A stretch of DNA of 64,000 nucleotides, taken from positions 1 to 64,000 of the forward strand of contig VGVQ01000014.1 in NCBI GenBank assembly GCA_016874005.1. The letters run 5' to 3'. The notes under the pieces are model-generated. The model did no database searches. It was not told the DNA's origin and worked only from the letters and a program-made list of their open reading frames with translations. Below are positions 26,102 through 37,028 of the stretch, piece by piece. The DNA is from Gemmatimonadota bacterium. GTDB taxonomy: Bacteria; Gemmatimonadota; Gemmatimonadetes; Gemmatimonadales; GWC2-71-9. Numbering within the stretch: position 1 is the stretch's first letter; every line of letters starts with the position of its first letter. A program made the position numbers and the translations under genes.

Positions 26102-26859
26102 CGGGGCCTCCGGGGTCGGGGCATCAGGGACGCGACGGCGAACGCGTGACTGACGCCAAGGGTCAATTCCGTGCCACCGCCGTCGAGGGACTGCCGCCCG
26201 CCGGCGAACCCGACCAGCGTCGGGGTAAGCTGTCGTCGGAGCCCCCCGCCGATGCTCCAACTGACCTCGAGGCCCGCCGGGCGCTCAGCCACCATTTCCA
26301 CCGCGAGGAGCGTGCTGCTTCGTAACAGGGTGTAGTCCCAGGCCGCCCCGACCCACCAGTCGGGTGCCAGTTCCCCCGACCGGCCGCCGGTCATCCGAGC
26401 GGCCCCGTTGGCGTGGAGGCGGGACCGGCCTAACGACCGGGTGAAAAGCGCTCCCACCTCGAGCGCCGCCGCGCCGAAGTCGGTCGTCAGGTGGGCCGCC
26501 ATCGCGACCGCGGGAAGCCCGACGGTTTCCCGGCGGGGATTCCAGAACACCGACGCGTCGAGCGAGGCCTCATCCTGGGGCCCTTGCTCGATGTCGACGC
26601 CCAATCCCACCATCAGATTGCGGCCAGCCCCGAAATCGAGATGGGGGCTCACGCCGTGGGTCGAGGCGCCGCCGTCGCGCCGAAACAGATACGGCAGCGA
26701 CACCTCGAAGGCATAGCGCTCGACCGGTTGGGCATCCGTCACCCGGTTGGGGCGGCCGTCGTCGAGATTGCGGTAATCGATCTGCGCCCCCAGGCGCTTT
26801 GGCCCAATCATCAATAGTCCCACCGCGACGAACGCGGCTGTCCTGGGCATTCCGATCAT
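26098..26859 (-). CDS. outer-membrane beta-barrel-like protein
   Basis: A 253-residue product: signal peptide (MIGMPRTAAFVAVGLLMIG...LGAQ), then YAFEVSLPYLFRRDGG, LDFGAGRNLMVGLGVDIEQG and many alternating hydrophobic strands ending in SHAFAVASL. The layout resembles outer-membrane transporter-like barrels of the MetA/phenol-degradation type. ATG 26859 (MIGMP) gives a good signal peptide; a longer start would bury it. It is cotranslated with the downstream helical protein. Confidence 0.65.
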   Translation of the reverse strand: MIGMPRTAAFVAVGLLMIGPKRLGAQIDYRNLDDGRPNRVTDAQPVERYAFEVSLPYLFRRDGGASTHGVSPHLDFGAGRNLMVGLGVDIEQGPQDEASLDASVFWNPRRETVGLPAVAMAAHLTTDFGAAALEVGALFTRSLGRSRLHANGAARMTGGRSGELAPDWWVGAAWDYTLLRSSTLLAVEMVAERPAGLEVSWSIGGGLRRQLTPTLVGFAGGRQSLDGGGTELTLGVSHAFAVASLMPRPRRPR

Positions 26860-26941
26860 GAAGCGTCCTTGCCGAAACGGGTTGGGCTCAGCCCGCGACC
26901 CCAATGGCCGGGCTGGCGCAATGGCTGTTGGTCAGCCGGTG

Positions 26942-27295
26942 CTAGACGAGGACGGTCTGCGGAGGCGGGGTCGGCGGCGCGGACCTGACCGTGGCCGACC
27001 AGGCCCGGATGCGGGCGAGGCTCGCGCTGGCCGCCGGGGCCCTCGGACGGCCCGGGGAGTCGGTGACTCCCTGGTCGATCGACACCGCGCAGTGACTGTG
27101 TCGCCCGCAATCGGCCGGCGGGCAGTGAGGACAGTCGGCCGCTGGGTCGATATCTTTCCCGGGGTCGGCGTGGTGGTGGGTCGACTCACTGGTCTGGGGC
27201 GCTTTGCAGTGCTCGCCATCGGCCCACGCCGGGAGCGCCACGGCCATGGCGGCCAGCGCGGCGAGCAGGACGAGGCGGCGGACCCAGTGAGTCAT
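26942..27295 (-). CDS. small His/Cys-rich secreted protein, possible metal binder
   Basis: A 117-residue product with a signal peptide ending at about residue 24 (LAAMAVALPAWA). The mature part has HHHADPGKD and CPHCPPADCGRHSHC, an unusually dense cluster of histidines and cysteines, then a Pro/Ala-rich tail. This layout is seen in small periplasmic copper- or zinc-related proteins of the CopL/DUF2946 kind, but I cannot assign a family. It lies 82 bases upstream of the barrel gene on the same strand. Confidence 0.6.
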   Translation of the reverse strand: MTHWVRRLVLLAALAAMAVALPAWADGEHCKAPQTSESTHHHADPGKDIDPAADCPHCPPADCGRHSHCAVSIDQGVTDSPGRPRAPAASASLARIRAWSATVRSAPPTPPPQTVLV

Positions 27296-27358
27296 GGCGG
27301 TACGGTAACGAGTCGGGTGTCCCGATGCAAACGCCGCGAAGGCGGCAAAGGTTCTCGA

Positions 27359-27628
27359 ATGCGGCTTTCTCGAACGGCGGTTTTCTGGATCGTTGCGGCG
27401 GCCTTCGTCGCATTCCTGGCGTACACCACCCTCAAGCCGCAGGCCGTCACCTGCGAAGTCTGCGTCGATTTTGGCGGCGGCAGCCGTTGCGCCAAGGCGT
27501 CGGGTCCCGACCAGGCAGCCGCGGCGGAGACGGCCCAGACCGCCGCATGCGGACCGTTGGCCAGGGGCATGGACGAGACCATCGCCTGCGGCCGGATCCG
27601 CCCCACCTCGGTCAACTGCGAGGGCTAG
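27359..27628 (+). CDS. small membrane-anchored cysteine-rich protein, function unknown
   Basis: An 89-residue protein: one N-terminal helix (TAVFWIVAAAFVAFLAYTTL) followed by a periplasmic domain with five cysteines (VTCEVCVDF, RCAKA, AACGPL, IACGRI, VNCEG). The CxxC could bind metal or form disulfides, which the Dsb/VKOR pair of this genome could make. It is transcribed divergently from the His/Cys-rich gene and ends seven bases before the YggT gene. Confidence 0.65.
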   Translation: MRLSRTAVFWIVAAAFVAFLAYTTLKPQAVTCEVCVDFGGGSRCAKASGPDQAAAAETAQTAACGPLARGMDETIACGRIRPTSVNCEG

Positions 27629-27635
27629 GCGACCG

Positions 27636-28217
27636 GTGCACCCCTGGGTGGTGGTCCTCTTCGCGGTTCGGGGCATCGCACTCGCGATGGTGCTGGTCGC
27701 GGCTGTCGTCGGACTCACCCATTGGGCCGTCCGCCGGCGTTACCTCAACCCCTTCGGGGCCTGGTCCCGTGGCGTACGCCGACTGAGCGACCCCCTGCTC
27801 CGCCCGATCGAAAGCCGAATCATGCGTCGGGGCGGCAACCCGCAGGACGGCTCGTTGTGGTTGTTCGGACTCGCGGTCCTCGCCGGACTCGTTCTGGTGG
27901 CCCTCACCCAGTGGGCCGCTGGGTTCGTGATGACCTTGTTCGCTCTCCGGCAGGCGTCGCCGTTGCAGGCGGTCGGGATCGTGGTGAGCATGGCCATCGG
28001 CCTGGTCATGGCCGCGCTGCTGATTCGGGTCGTCGGGCAGTGGCTAGGCGCCTCGCCGTATTCCCGATTGATGCGCGCCGTGACGACCCTCACCGAGTGG
28101 CTGGTCGGTCCCATCCGCCGCCGGATCCCGCCACTCGGCATCATCGACATCAGCCCGGTCCTCGGCTACTTCGCGCTGCTGCTGCTACGGGAGTTGGTCT
28201 GGGCGATAACCGGCTGA
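27636..28217 (+). CDS. YggT family membrane protein
   Basis: A 193-residue protein with two YggT units, each a pair of helices with a basic Pro-containing loop (SDPLLRPIESRIMRR and TEWLVGPIRRRIPPLGIIDISPVLGYFALLLL). YggT proteins are found next to DUF167 and cell-division genes and are linked to osmotic stress and turgor, without an established mechanism. GTG 27636 is chosen because it puts the first helix at the N-terminus. The stop overlaps the next start (TGATG). Confidence 0.9.
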   Translation: MHPWVVVLFAVRGIALAMVLVAAVVGLTHWAVRRRYLNPFGAWSRGVRRLSDPLLRPIESRIMRRGGNPQDGSLWLFGLAVLAGLVLVALTQWAAGFVMTLFALRQASPLQAVGIVVSMAIGLVMAALLIRVVGQWLGASPYSRLMRAVTTLTEWLVGPIRRRIPPLGIIDISPVLGYFALLLLRELVWAITG

Positions 28218-28522
28218 TGGCCATCGTCGCCTCGGCGGCCGGGACCCGTCTCACGGTCCACGTCCAGCCCCGGGCCAGCCGAAGCGAGATCGTCGGTCCT
28301 CACGGCGACACCATCAAGCTCAGGATCGCGGCGCCCCCGGTCGACGGCGCGGCCAACGCCGCGGTGGTCGAGCTGATCGCTCGGCGATTGGACCTGCCGC
28401 GGAGAGCGGTCCGCATCGTCGGCGGGCTGACCGATCGGCGAAAGACCGTGGAAGTCGAGGGGCTGGCCGCATCGGTAGTTAGGCAGCGGCTCGGAATTGT
28501 CTTTGGCACGGAGACTGCATAG
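28217..28522 (+). CDS. DUF167 (YggU family) protein
   Basis: A 101-residue protein with the family blocks VHVQPRASRSEIVG, LKLRIAAPPVDGAAN-like KLRIAAPPVDGAANAAV and VRIVGGLTDRRKTVEV. The three-dimensional fold is known; the role is not. YggT and YggU commonly sit together, as here, where start and stop overlap. Confidence 0.93.
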   Translation: MAIVASAAGTRLTVHVQPRASRSEIVGPHGDTIKLRIAAPPVDGAANAAVVELIARRLDLPRRAVRIVGGLTDRRKTVEVEGLAASVVRQRLGIVFGTETA

Positions 28523-28541
28523 CTTCCGGCACAATCGTCGT

Positions 28542-28591
28542 CGTGGTGATTTGCGCTGATTGCGGCCACGTAAAACAACTCGCTAAAACGC
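28542..28591 (+). ncRNA. SAM-II-type riboswitch aptamer upstream of metH
   Basis: P1 is CGTGG (28542-28546) paired with CCACG (28566-28570). Its 19-base loop is TGATTTGCGCTGATTGCGG (28547-28565). After an 11-base linker comes GCTAAAA (28582-28588) and CGC (28589-28591), which can pair with GCG of the loop (28553-28555) to form the pseudoknot. The well-studied metX SAM-II RNA, as I recall it, has the same order, the same 19-base loop beginning UGAUUU and ending with UUGC plus two bases, an 11-base linker containing UAAA and then GCUAAAA; the pseudoknot bases differ in a compensating way. SAM binding should lower expression of the downstream methionine synthase. A second copy is at 33307. Confidence 0.9.
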
Positions 28592-28622
28592 TCGCCCGGG
28601 GGCCGTTTTAGCCACCGGGTTT
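28582..28622 (+). terminator. metH: terminator/antiterminator switch of the metH riboswitch
   Basis: GCTAAAACG (28582-28590), part of the aptamer, can pair with CGTTTTAGC (28604-28612). Alternatively CCCGGGGGC (28595-28603) pairs with GCCACCGGG (28611-28619), with one G/A mismatch, followed by TTT (28620-28622). The two hairpins exclude each other. When SAM holds GCTAAAA in the pseudoknot, the second, GC-rich hairpin is free to form, consistent with attenuation. The T-run is short, so termination may be inefficient or the hairpin may act in part on translation of the GTG at 28646. Confidence 0.65.
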
Positions 28623-28645
28623 CGTGTTGGAAAGGACGTGGGGGC

Positions 28646-32329
<3,684 letters not shown>

Positions 32330-32339
32330 CGCCGATTCG

Positions 32340-32972
32340 CTAGCGCGCCTCGGGGAGCGGATCGCTCGGCCGGGTCGCGGCGCTCCGGAGGTACCACTCG
32401 GCCGCGAGCAGATTGGGCACCCAACAGAGCCAGGCGATGATGCGATAGGCCGGTTCGAATCCCTGGAGCGTCGCGGTCAGAACCGGAAGCTCGATCCTGA
32501 GGGTCACCGCCGCGAAGATCAGGGCATAGCTCCGGATCATCCAGGCCCGATGCTCGGCGACCCGCTTGGCCCGAATCGACCAGTAGGCCGCCCCCGTCGT
32601 GGTGAGCAACCCGATCGCCAGCAACCCGAACCCGAGGTGAGTGACCAGCCCCCCGAACGAGTAGAAGGCCATGAACAACCCGGCGACGCCCGAGAGTAAG
32701 CACGCCACGAGGTAGCCGCGCCCGACCCATCGATGGCGCCGCCGATTCCACCCCGGGCCGCGGCGGAACTGCCAGGGACCGATCAACATGGCGATGGCCC
32801 CGAAGAACGCGTGGCTGGTGATCGCCCACGGGCGGGCCAGGAAGGCATCGCGGAGGTCGGGCGGGTAGACCTTGGCTCCCAAGGCGGCGGTCGCCAAGGC
32901 GTAGAGCGCGACCAACCAACCGAGGGCGACCACGATCCACCAGGCGATGGTCCGTCGATTGGCTCGGATCAT
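32340..32972 (-). CDS. DUF2306 family membrane protein
   Basis: A 210-residue protein with six or seven hydrophobic helices. The pattern WAITSHAFFGAIAMLIGPWQF, RRRHRWVGRGYL and AKRVAEHRAWMIRSYALIFAAVTLR is the DUF2306 signature of paired histidines. The function is unknown. It lies between the two methionine genes on the opposite strand, converging with metH over ten bases. Confidence 0.85.
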   Translation of the reverse strand: MIRANRRTIAWWIVVALGWLVALYALATAALGAKVYPPDLRDAFLARPWAITSHAFFGAIAMLIGPWQFRRGPGWNRRRHRWVGRGYLVACLLSGVAGLFMAFYSFGGLVTHLGFGLLAIGLLTTTGAAYWSIRAKRVAEHRAWMIRSYALIFAAVTLRIELPVLTATLQGFEPAYRIIAWLCWVPNLLAAEWYLRSAATRPSDPLPEAR

Positions 32973-33306
32973 GACCCTCTCGTCCAGAGCAGAATCACGC
33001 CATGGAAACCCGTCTCGGTGTCCTTCGACCGCGGTCTCCGGCGATCCTGGAGTCGCCCCGTTGAATCGGCGGCCTGCCGACCGGCGGCTCTACGTCCTGA
33101 AGTCTGCCGGGTCGAGTGGCGCTGGTCAAACTGCTGGTTATCCGGCTCGCGGCGAACCAAGGCGCCTTCGGGTCGACCAACCGGGCCGTCGGGCAGCCTG
33201 CGGCCTTCCGGCGCCGGGGTTCCCCGGACCGTCTTGGCACCCCCGTTGCAGCAGACCGGCTGGAAATGGCCCAGGCGACTCGTTAGTCTTGTGGGCACAA
33301 TCGATT
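32973..33306. other. non-coding stretch upstream of the second riboswitch
   Basis: No convincing gene was found on either strand in these 334 bases: possible frames have no family match and no ribosome-binding sites. The stretch presumably holds the promoter for the riboswitch-controlled gene; both riboswitch copies are preceded by GGCACAATCG or GGGCACAATCG, so CACAAT may be part of the -10 region. Confidence 0.5.
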
Positions 33307-33356
33307 CGTGGTGATTTGCGCTGATTGCGGCCACGTAAAACAACCTGCTAAAACGC
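33307..33356 (+). ncRNA. SAM-II-type riboswitch aptamer upstream of the BHMT/metF fusion gene
   Basis: The P1 arms (33307-33311 and 33331-33335) and the whole 19-base loop (33312-33330) are identical to the copy at 28542. The linker is also 11 bases but ends in CCT instead of CTC; GCTAAAA (33347-33353) and CGC (33354-33356) are kept. Downstream of this the two copies differ in sequence but keep the same switch design, as expected for a conserved ligand core attached to a freer expression platform. It should repress the fused methyltransferase/reductase when SAM is high. Confidence 0.9.
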
Positions 33357-33360
33357 CCGA

Positions 33361-33388
33361 CCCGTGGCTGTTTTAGCCCCGGGTTTTT
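33361..33388 (+). terminator. SAM-controlled intrinsic terminator
   Basis: CCCGTGGCT (33361-33369) and AGCCCCGGG (33375-33383) form a stem of eight pairs with one T/C mismatch and a GTTTT loop, followed by five T (33384-33388): a good intrinsic terminator. The loop and 3' arm (GTTTTAGC, 33370-33377) can instead pair with GCTAAAAC (33347-33354) of the aptamer, giving an antiterminator. A GGAAGGAGGG lies between the T-run and the ATG at 33408. Confidence 0.75.
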
Positions 33389-33407
33389 CGTTAGGAAGGA
33401 GGGATCA

Positions 33408-35246
33408 ATGCCCAGCCTCCGTGAGTTGATCGACGACGGCCAGGTCCACGTGGTCGACGGCGCCATGGGGACCATGTTGTACGGCAAAGGCATCTTCCTC
33501 AATGTCTGCTTCGACGAATCGGCCACCAGACAACCCGACCTGGTCCGCGAGATCCATCGGGCGTATGTCAAAGCCGGGGCCGAGATTCTCGAGACCAACA
33601 CCTTCGGCGCCAACCCTTTCAAGCTGGCCCAATACGGCCTCGCCGCCGATACCGAGCGGCTCAACGCGGCGGCGGCCAAACTCGCCAAAGCGGCGGCCGG
33701 AGACCGGGCGGCCGTGGTCGGGGCCGTCGGTCCGCTGGGCGTCAGGCTGGAGCCGCTTGGCGAGGTCTCCGTCGCCGAGGCGCGCGATGCCTTCGCCCGC
33801 CAGGCCGCCGGGTTGCTCGAGGGCGGGGTCGACGGGTTCATCCTGGAGACCTTCGCCGACTTGGCCGAGATCCGAGCGGCCATCGAGGGGGTCCGAAGTG
33901 TCAGCGGCCTTCCGATCATCGCCCAGATGACGGTGGGCGAAGACGGGCTGACCGGGTACGGGAGCCGGCCGGAGGTGTTCGGTCCGGCCCTCGAGGCGGC
34001 CGGCGCCGACGTGGTCGGGGTCAACTGCTCGGTCGGTCCCCAGGCGATCCTCGAGGTGGTCGAGCGATTGGTGTCGGTGGTGAACGTGCCGATCGCGGCC
34101 CAACCCAACGCCGGTCTCCCCCGCGAGGTGGCCGACCGGAAGATCTACATGGCGAGTCCCGAGTACGTCGCCGAGTATGCCCGCCGGATGGTGGAGGCGG
34201 GGGCCCGCTTCGTGGGCGGCTGCTGCGGCACGACCCCGGAACACATCAAGGCCATCCGCTCGTTCGTCCGCTCGGTCGTGCCCCGGCATCCGACCGCCGT
34301 GGTCCGGGTGGAAGCGGAGGCGGCCGGGGCCGCGCCGGTCCCGTTGGGTCAGCGATCGCGCTACGGCGGCAAGCTGGCCCGCGGGGAGTTCATCACCGCG
34401 GTCGAGATCGTCCCCCCTCGGGGGACCGACCCTGGACCAATGTTTGAGCAATGCCGCGCGCTCAAGGCCGCCGGCGTCGACGCGGTGAACGTTCCCGACG
34501 GCCCCCGCGCCCAGAGCCGGATGGGGGCGCTGCTGTCAGGCCTGATGATCGAACGGGAAGTCGGCCTGGAAACCGTCGTCCACTACGCCTGTCGCGACCG
34601 GAACCTGCTCGGAATGCTGTCCGACCTGCTCGGCGCCGCCGCCGCGGGGCTACGCAATCTGCTGCTGGTCACCGGGGATCCGCCCAAGATGGGCCCCTAC
34701 CCCGATGCCACCGCGGTGTTCGACATCGATGCGATCGGCCTGACCAATCTCGTGGCGCAGCTCAACCGCGGCCTCGATCCGGGCAAGAACGTCATCGGGA
34801 AACCGACCAGCTTCGTCATCGGCGTCGGCGTCAATCCAGCGGCCCCGGATCCCGACCGCGAGCTGCGTCGTTTCGCCTGGAAGGCGGAGGCGGGGGCCGA
34901 GTTCGCCATTACCCAGCCGGTATTCGACATCGACCAGCTCGATCGTTTCCTCCGCCGGGTCGAGTCGTTCCGGATCCCGATCGTGGCCGGGATCTGGCCC
35001 CTGGTCTCGCTCCGGAACGCCGAATTCCTCGCCAACGAGGTGCCTGGCGTGACGGTACCCGCGAGCACGGTGGACCGGATGCGGCGGGCCAGCGACGCCG
35101 GCAAGGAAGCCGCCTTGGCGGAGGGGGTGGCGATCGGGCGGGAGATGCTCGCGGCGGTACGGGAACGGGTCCAAGGGGCCCAGGTCTCGGCACCGCTGGG
35201 CCGGGTGCCGGTGGCGCTCGACGTGTTGGCCGCCGGGCGCGCCTAA
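33408..35246 (+). CDS. bifunctional homocysteine S-methyltransferase / methylenetetrahydrofolate reductase
   Basis: A 612-residue fusion, the same length and order as Bacillus YitJ. Residues about 1-290 are a betaine-homocysteine methyltransferase-type domain with the homocysteine/zinc motif [10 protein letters not shown] and an N-terminal DGAMGTMLY. Residues about 315-595 are a MetF domain (EIVPPRG, VHYACRDRN, LLVTGDPPKMG, AITQPVFDIDQLDRF), which makes 5-methyl-THF. It lacks the cobalamin-binding module of MetH. The strong ribosome-binding site and the riboswitch upstream support ATG 33408. It may provide 5-methyl-THF for MetH and an alternative methyl transfer to homocysteine. Confidence 0.93.
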   Translation: MPSLRELIDDGQVHVVDGAMGTMLYGKGIFLNVCFDESATRQPDLVREIHRAYVKAGAEILETNTFGANPFKLAQYGLAADTERLNAAAAKLAKAAAGDRAAVVGAVGPLGVRLEPLGEVSVAEARDAFARQAAGLLEGGVDGFILETFADLAEIRAAIEGVRSVSGLPIIAQMTVGEDGLTGYGSRPEVFGPALEAAGADVVGVNCSVGPQAILEVVERLVSVVNVPIAAQPNAGLPREVADRKIYMASPEYVAEYARRMVEAGARFVGGCCGTTPEHIKAIRSFVRSVVPRHPTAVVRVEAEAAGAAPVPLGQRSRYGGKLARGEFITAVEIVPPRGTDPGPMFEQCRALKAAGVDAVNVPDGPRAQSRMGALLSGLMIEREVGLETVVHYACRDRNLLGMLSDLLGAAAAGLRNLLLVTGDPPKMGPYPDATAVFDIDAIGLTNLVAQLNRGLDPGKNVIGKPTSFVIGVGVNPAAPDPDRELRRFAWKAEAGAEFAITQPVFDIDQLDRFLRRVESFRIPIVAGIWPLVSLRNAEFLANEVPGVTVPASTVDRMRRASDAGKEAALAEGVAIGREMLAAVRERVQGAQVSAPLGRVPVALDVLAAGRA

Positions 35247-35248
35247 CG

Positions 35249-36484
35249 ATGACGCTCCCCGTTCAGCCGGGCGAGGCGGACGCCCGGATTCCATTCGTGC
35301 TCAAGCTCGCCTCGGCGCTCCACTCCTCCGGTCACGCCAGCCATCGACTCGAAGAAGCGCTCGAGGCGACCAGCGACCACCTGGGTCTCACCGGTCAGTA
35401 CTTCGCCACCCCGACGTCGATCTTCGCGTCCTTCGGGACCGCCTTGATGCAGCGAACCTTCATGATCCGAACCGAGCCGATGCCGCCGGATCTGGGCCGC
35501 CTGGTTCGCGTCACCGAGATCGCCCGGTCGGTGTTGCTCGGAGCCCAGTCGCCGGAGGAGGGCACCCGCCAGCTGGTTCGGCTGGAGCAGGCGCCGAGCC
35601 GACCCGGACTCTGGACCGTCCTGGCCTTCAGCCTCGCGTCCGGTGCCGCGGCGCGATTCCTGGGCGGCGGGGCGCGGGAGGTCATCGTCGCCGCGGTGAT
35701 CGGCCTCGCGGTGGGCCTCCTGGCGGTCATCGCGGCTCGCCTTGCCAACCTCGGCCGAGTGTTCGAGCTCGCGGCCGCCACTCTGTCCTCGTTCGGGGTG
35801 GCGGCGATTGCCGCCGCGGTCGGAGGGGTGTCGGTGCCGATCGCGACCTTGGCGGGTTTGATCGTGCTGGTCCCCGGACTCACCCTCACCACCGCGATCG
35901 CCGAACTGGCCACCCGGCAGTTGACCGCGGGTACCACCCGAATGGCCGGCGCGTTCATGACGTTCATTGGGATCGGTTTCGGCGTCGCCCTCGGGAGTCG
36001 GCTCGCGACCGCGGTGCTCGGCCCGGTGACGTCGGTCGCTCCGGTGGCCCTGGCTCCGGGCACCATCTGGCTCGCGCTGGTGGTCAGCGCCGCGGCGTTT
36101 ACCCTGTTGCTCAAGGCCGATCGCCGGGACGCGCCGTGGATCCTCGGCGCCGGGACCTTGGCGTTCGTCGCCACCCGGGCCGGTAGCGCGCTGCTCGGTC
36201 CCGAGCTGGGCGTCTTCGTCGGCGCCTTGGCGCTGGGGCTCGGCAGTAACCTGTTCAATAGGCTGACCAACCGGCCCTCCGCCGTCACCCTGGTACCCGG
36301 CCTGCTCACCCTGGTTCCGGGCAGCGTGGGGTTTCGGAGCGTCTCGGCCTTGATGGAGAGCCAGGTCGTGGCCGGGGTCGATGCGGCGTTCAGCATGGTC
36401 CTGACCGCGGTCTCGCTGGTGGCGGGCCTCCTGGCGGCCGCCGCGGTCTATCCGGAACGGCCCCTGACGGCCTCGGACCCTTGA
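35249..36484 (+). CDS. threonine/serine exporter family protein (ThrE-like)
   Basis: A 411-residue protein with an N-terminal ThrE domain (DARIPFVLKLASALHSSGHASHRLEEAL; ATPTSIFASFG) and about ten hydrophobic helices in two halves, matching the ThrE fusion of the two families DUF1212 and DUF3815. Such exporters move threonine and serine out of the cell by proton antiport. ATG 35249 is two bases after the stop of the upstream gene, so it probably shares the SAM-controlled transcript; serine and one-carbon metabolism are linked, which may explain this. Confidence 0.88.
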   Translation: MTLPVQPGEADARIPFVLKLASALHSSGHASHRLEEALEATSDHLGLTGQYFATPTSIFASFGTALMQRTFMIRTEPMPPDLGRLVRVTEIARSVLLGAQSPEEGTRQLVRLEQAPSRPGLWTVLAFSLASGAAARFLGGGAREVIVAAVIGLAVGLLAVIAARLANLGRVFELAAATLSSFGVAAIAAAVGGVSVPIATLAGLIVLVPGLTLTTAIAELATRQLTAGTTRMAGAFMTFIGIGFGVALGSRLATAVLGPVTSVAPVALAPGTIWLALVVSAAAFTLLLKADRRDAPWILGAGTLAFVATRAGSALLGPELGVFVGALALGLGSNLFNRLTNRPSAVTLVPGLLTLVPGSVGFRSVSALMESQVVAGVDAAFSMVLTAVSLVAGLLAAAAVYPERPLTASDP

Positions 36485-36528
36485 CCCCTCACCGGCCCGG
36501 TGACACAATCCGGACCGGCGAGGTATCG

Positions 36529-36966
36529 ATGGGCATGACACCAAGCGTTCGCTCCCTGCTTCCAGCCGCGGTGGCCCTTCTCGGGTGCTCCGGCGTGCTC
36601 GGGCCGGTGCCCGATGGCAAGCAGCTAGCCATCATCGGTCCGGGGCCGACCCCCAACGATTTTCCCGGCATTCCCGACACCGTCAACGCCGGTCCGACCA
36701 CGATCCGGTACAACACCTACGGCAGCTCGAGTTGTAACCGACCGGCCGGTGAAGGGATCGAGACCGAGAGCACCGTCCGAGTGACCTTCACCGCGTACGA
36801 CGAGGAGGTGCCGTCGGGCGCCGTTTGCACCGCGGATTTCGTCACCTTCAATCGGACGGTCACCGTGACCCTGTCGCCAGGCCAGGTTCGGCTGGTGCTT
36901 CGAGGTCTTCAGTTCGGCGGGGGTCGGACCCCGGCCGAGATCGCCAGGACCGTCATCGTTCGGTGA
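36529..36966 (+). CDS. lipoprotein of unknown function
   Basis: A 145-residue product from ATG 36529 with a lipoprotein signal (SVRSLLPAAVALLGCSG, Cys at about residue 19). The mature part is Pro/Thr/Asn-rich with one probable disulfide (SSCNRP and GAVCTAD) and a beta-sandwich-like tail (RTVTVTLSPGQVRLVLRGLQ). An upstream start at 36481 is open but would place extra charged residues before the signal. No family is recognised. Confidence 0.65.
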   Translation: MGMTPSVRSLLPAAVALLGCSGVLGPVPDGKQLAIIGPGPTPNDFPGIPDTVNAGPTTIRYNTYGSSSCNRPAGEGIETESTVRVTFTAYDEEVPSGAVCTADFVTFNRTVTVTLSPGQVRLVLRGLQFGGGRTPAEIARTVIVR

Positions 36967-36975
36967 AATGCGGCG

Positions 36976-37006
36976 GCGGGCGGGGCCAGAGTCGACACCC
37001 GCCCGC
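36976..37006. terminator. GC-rich hairpin between convergent genes
   Basis: GCGGGCGGG (36976-36984) and CCCGCCCGC (36998-37006) form a perfect nine-pair stem with a 13-base loop in the 62-base gap between two convergent genes. It could end transcription from both sides, but no T-run follows on either strand. Confidence 0.4.
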
Positions 37007-37028
37007 GCCACCGCCCTAACGTCGCCGC

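Noticed and set aside
28542..28622. Cobalamin riboswitch upstream of metH
   Set aside because: A B12 box and the long multistem structure are absent; the short pseudoknot layout fits SAM-II instead.
32947..33324. Open frame covering the spacer before the second riboswitch
   Set aside because: No ribosome-binding site, no family match and it runs across the riboswitch aptamer.
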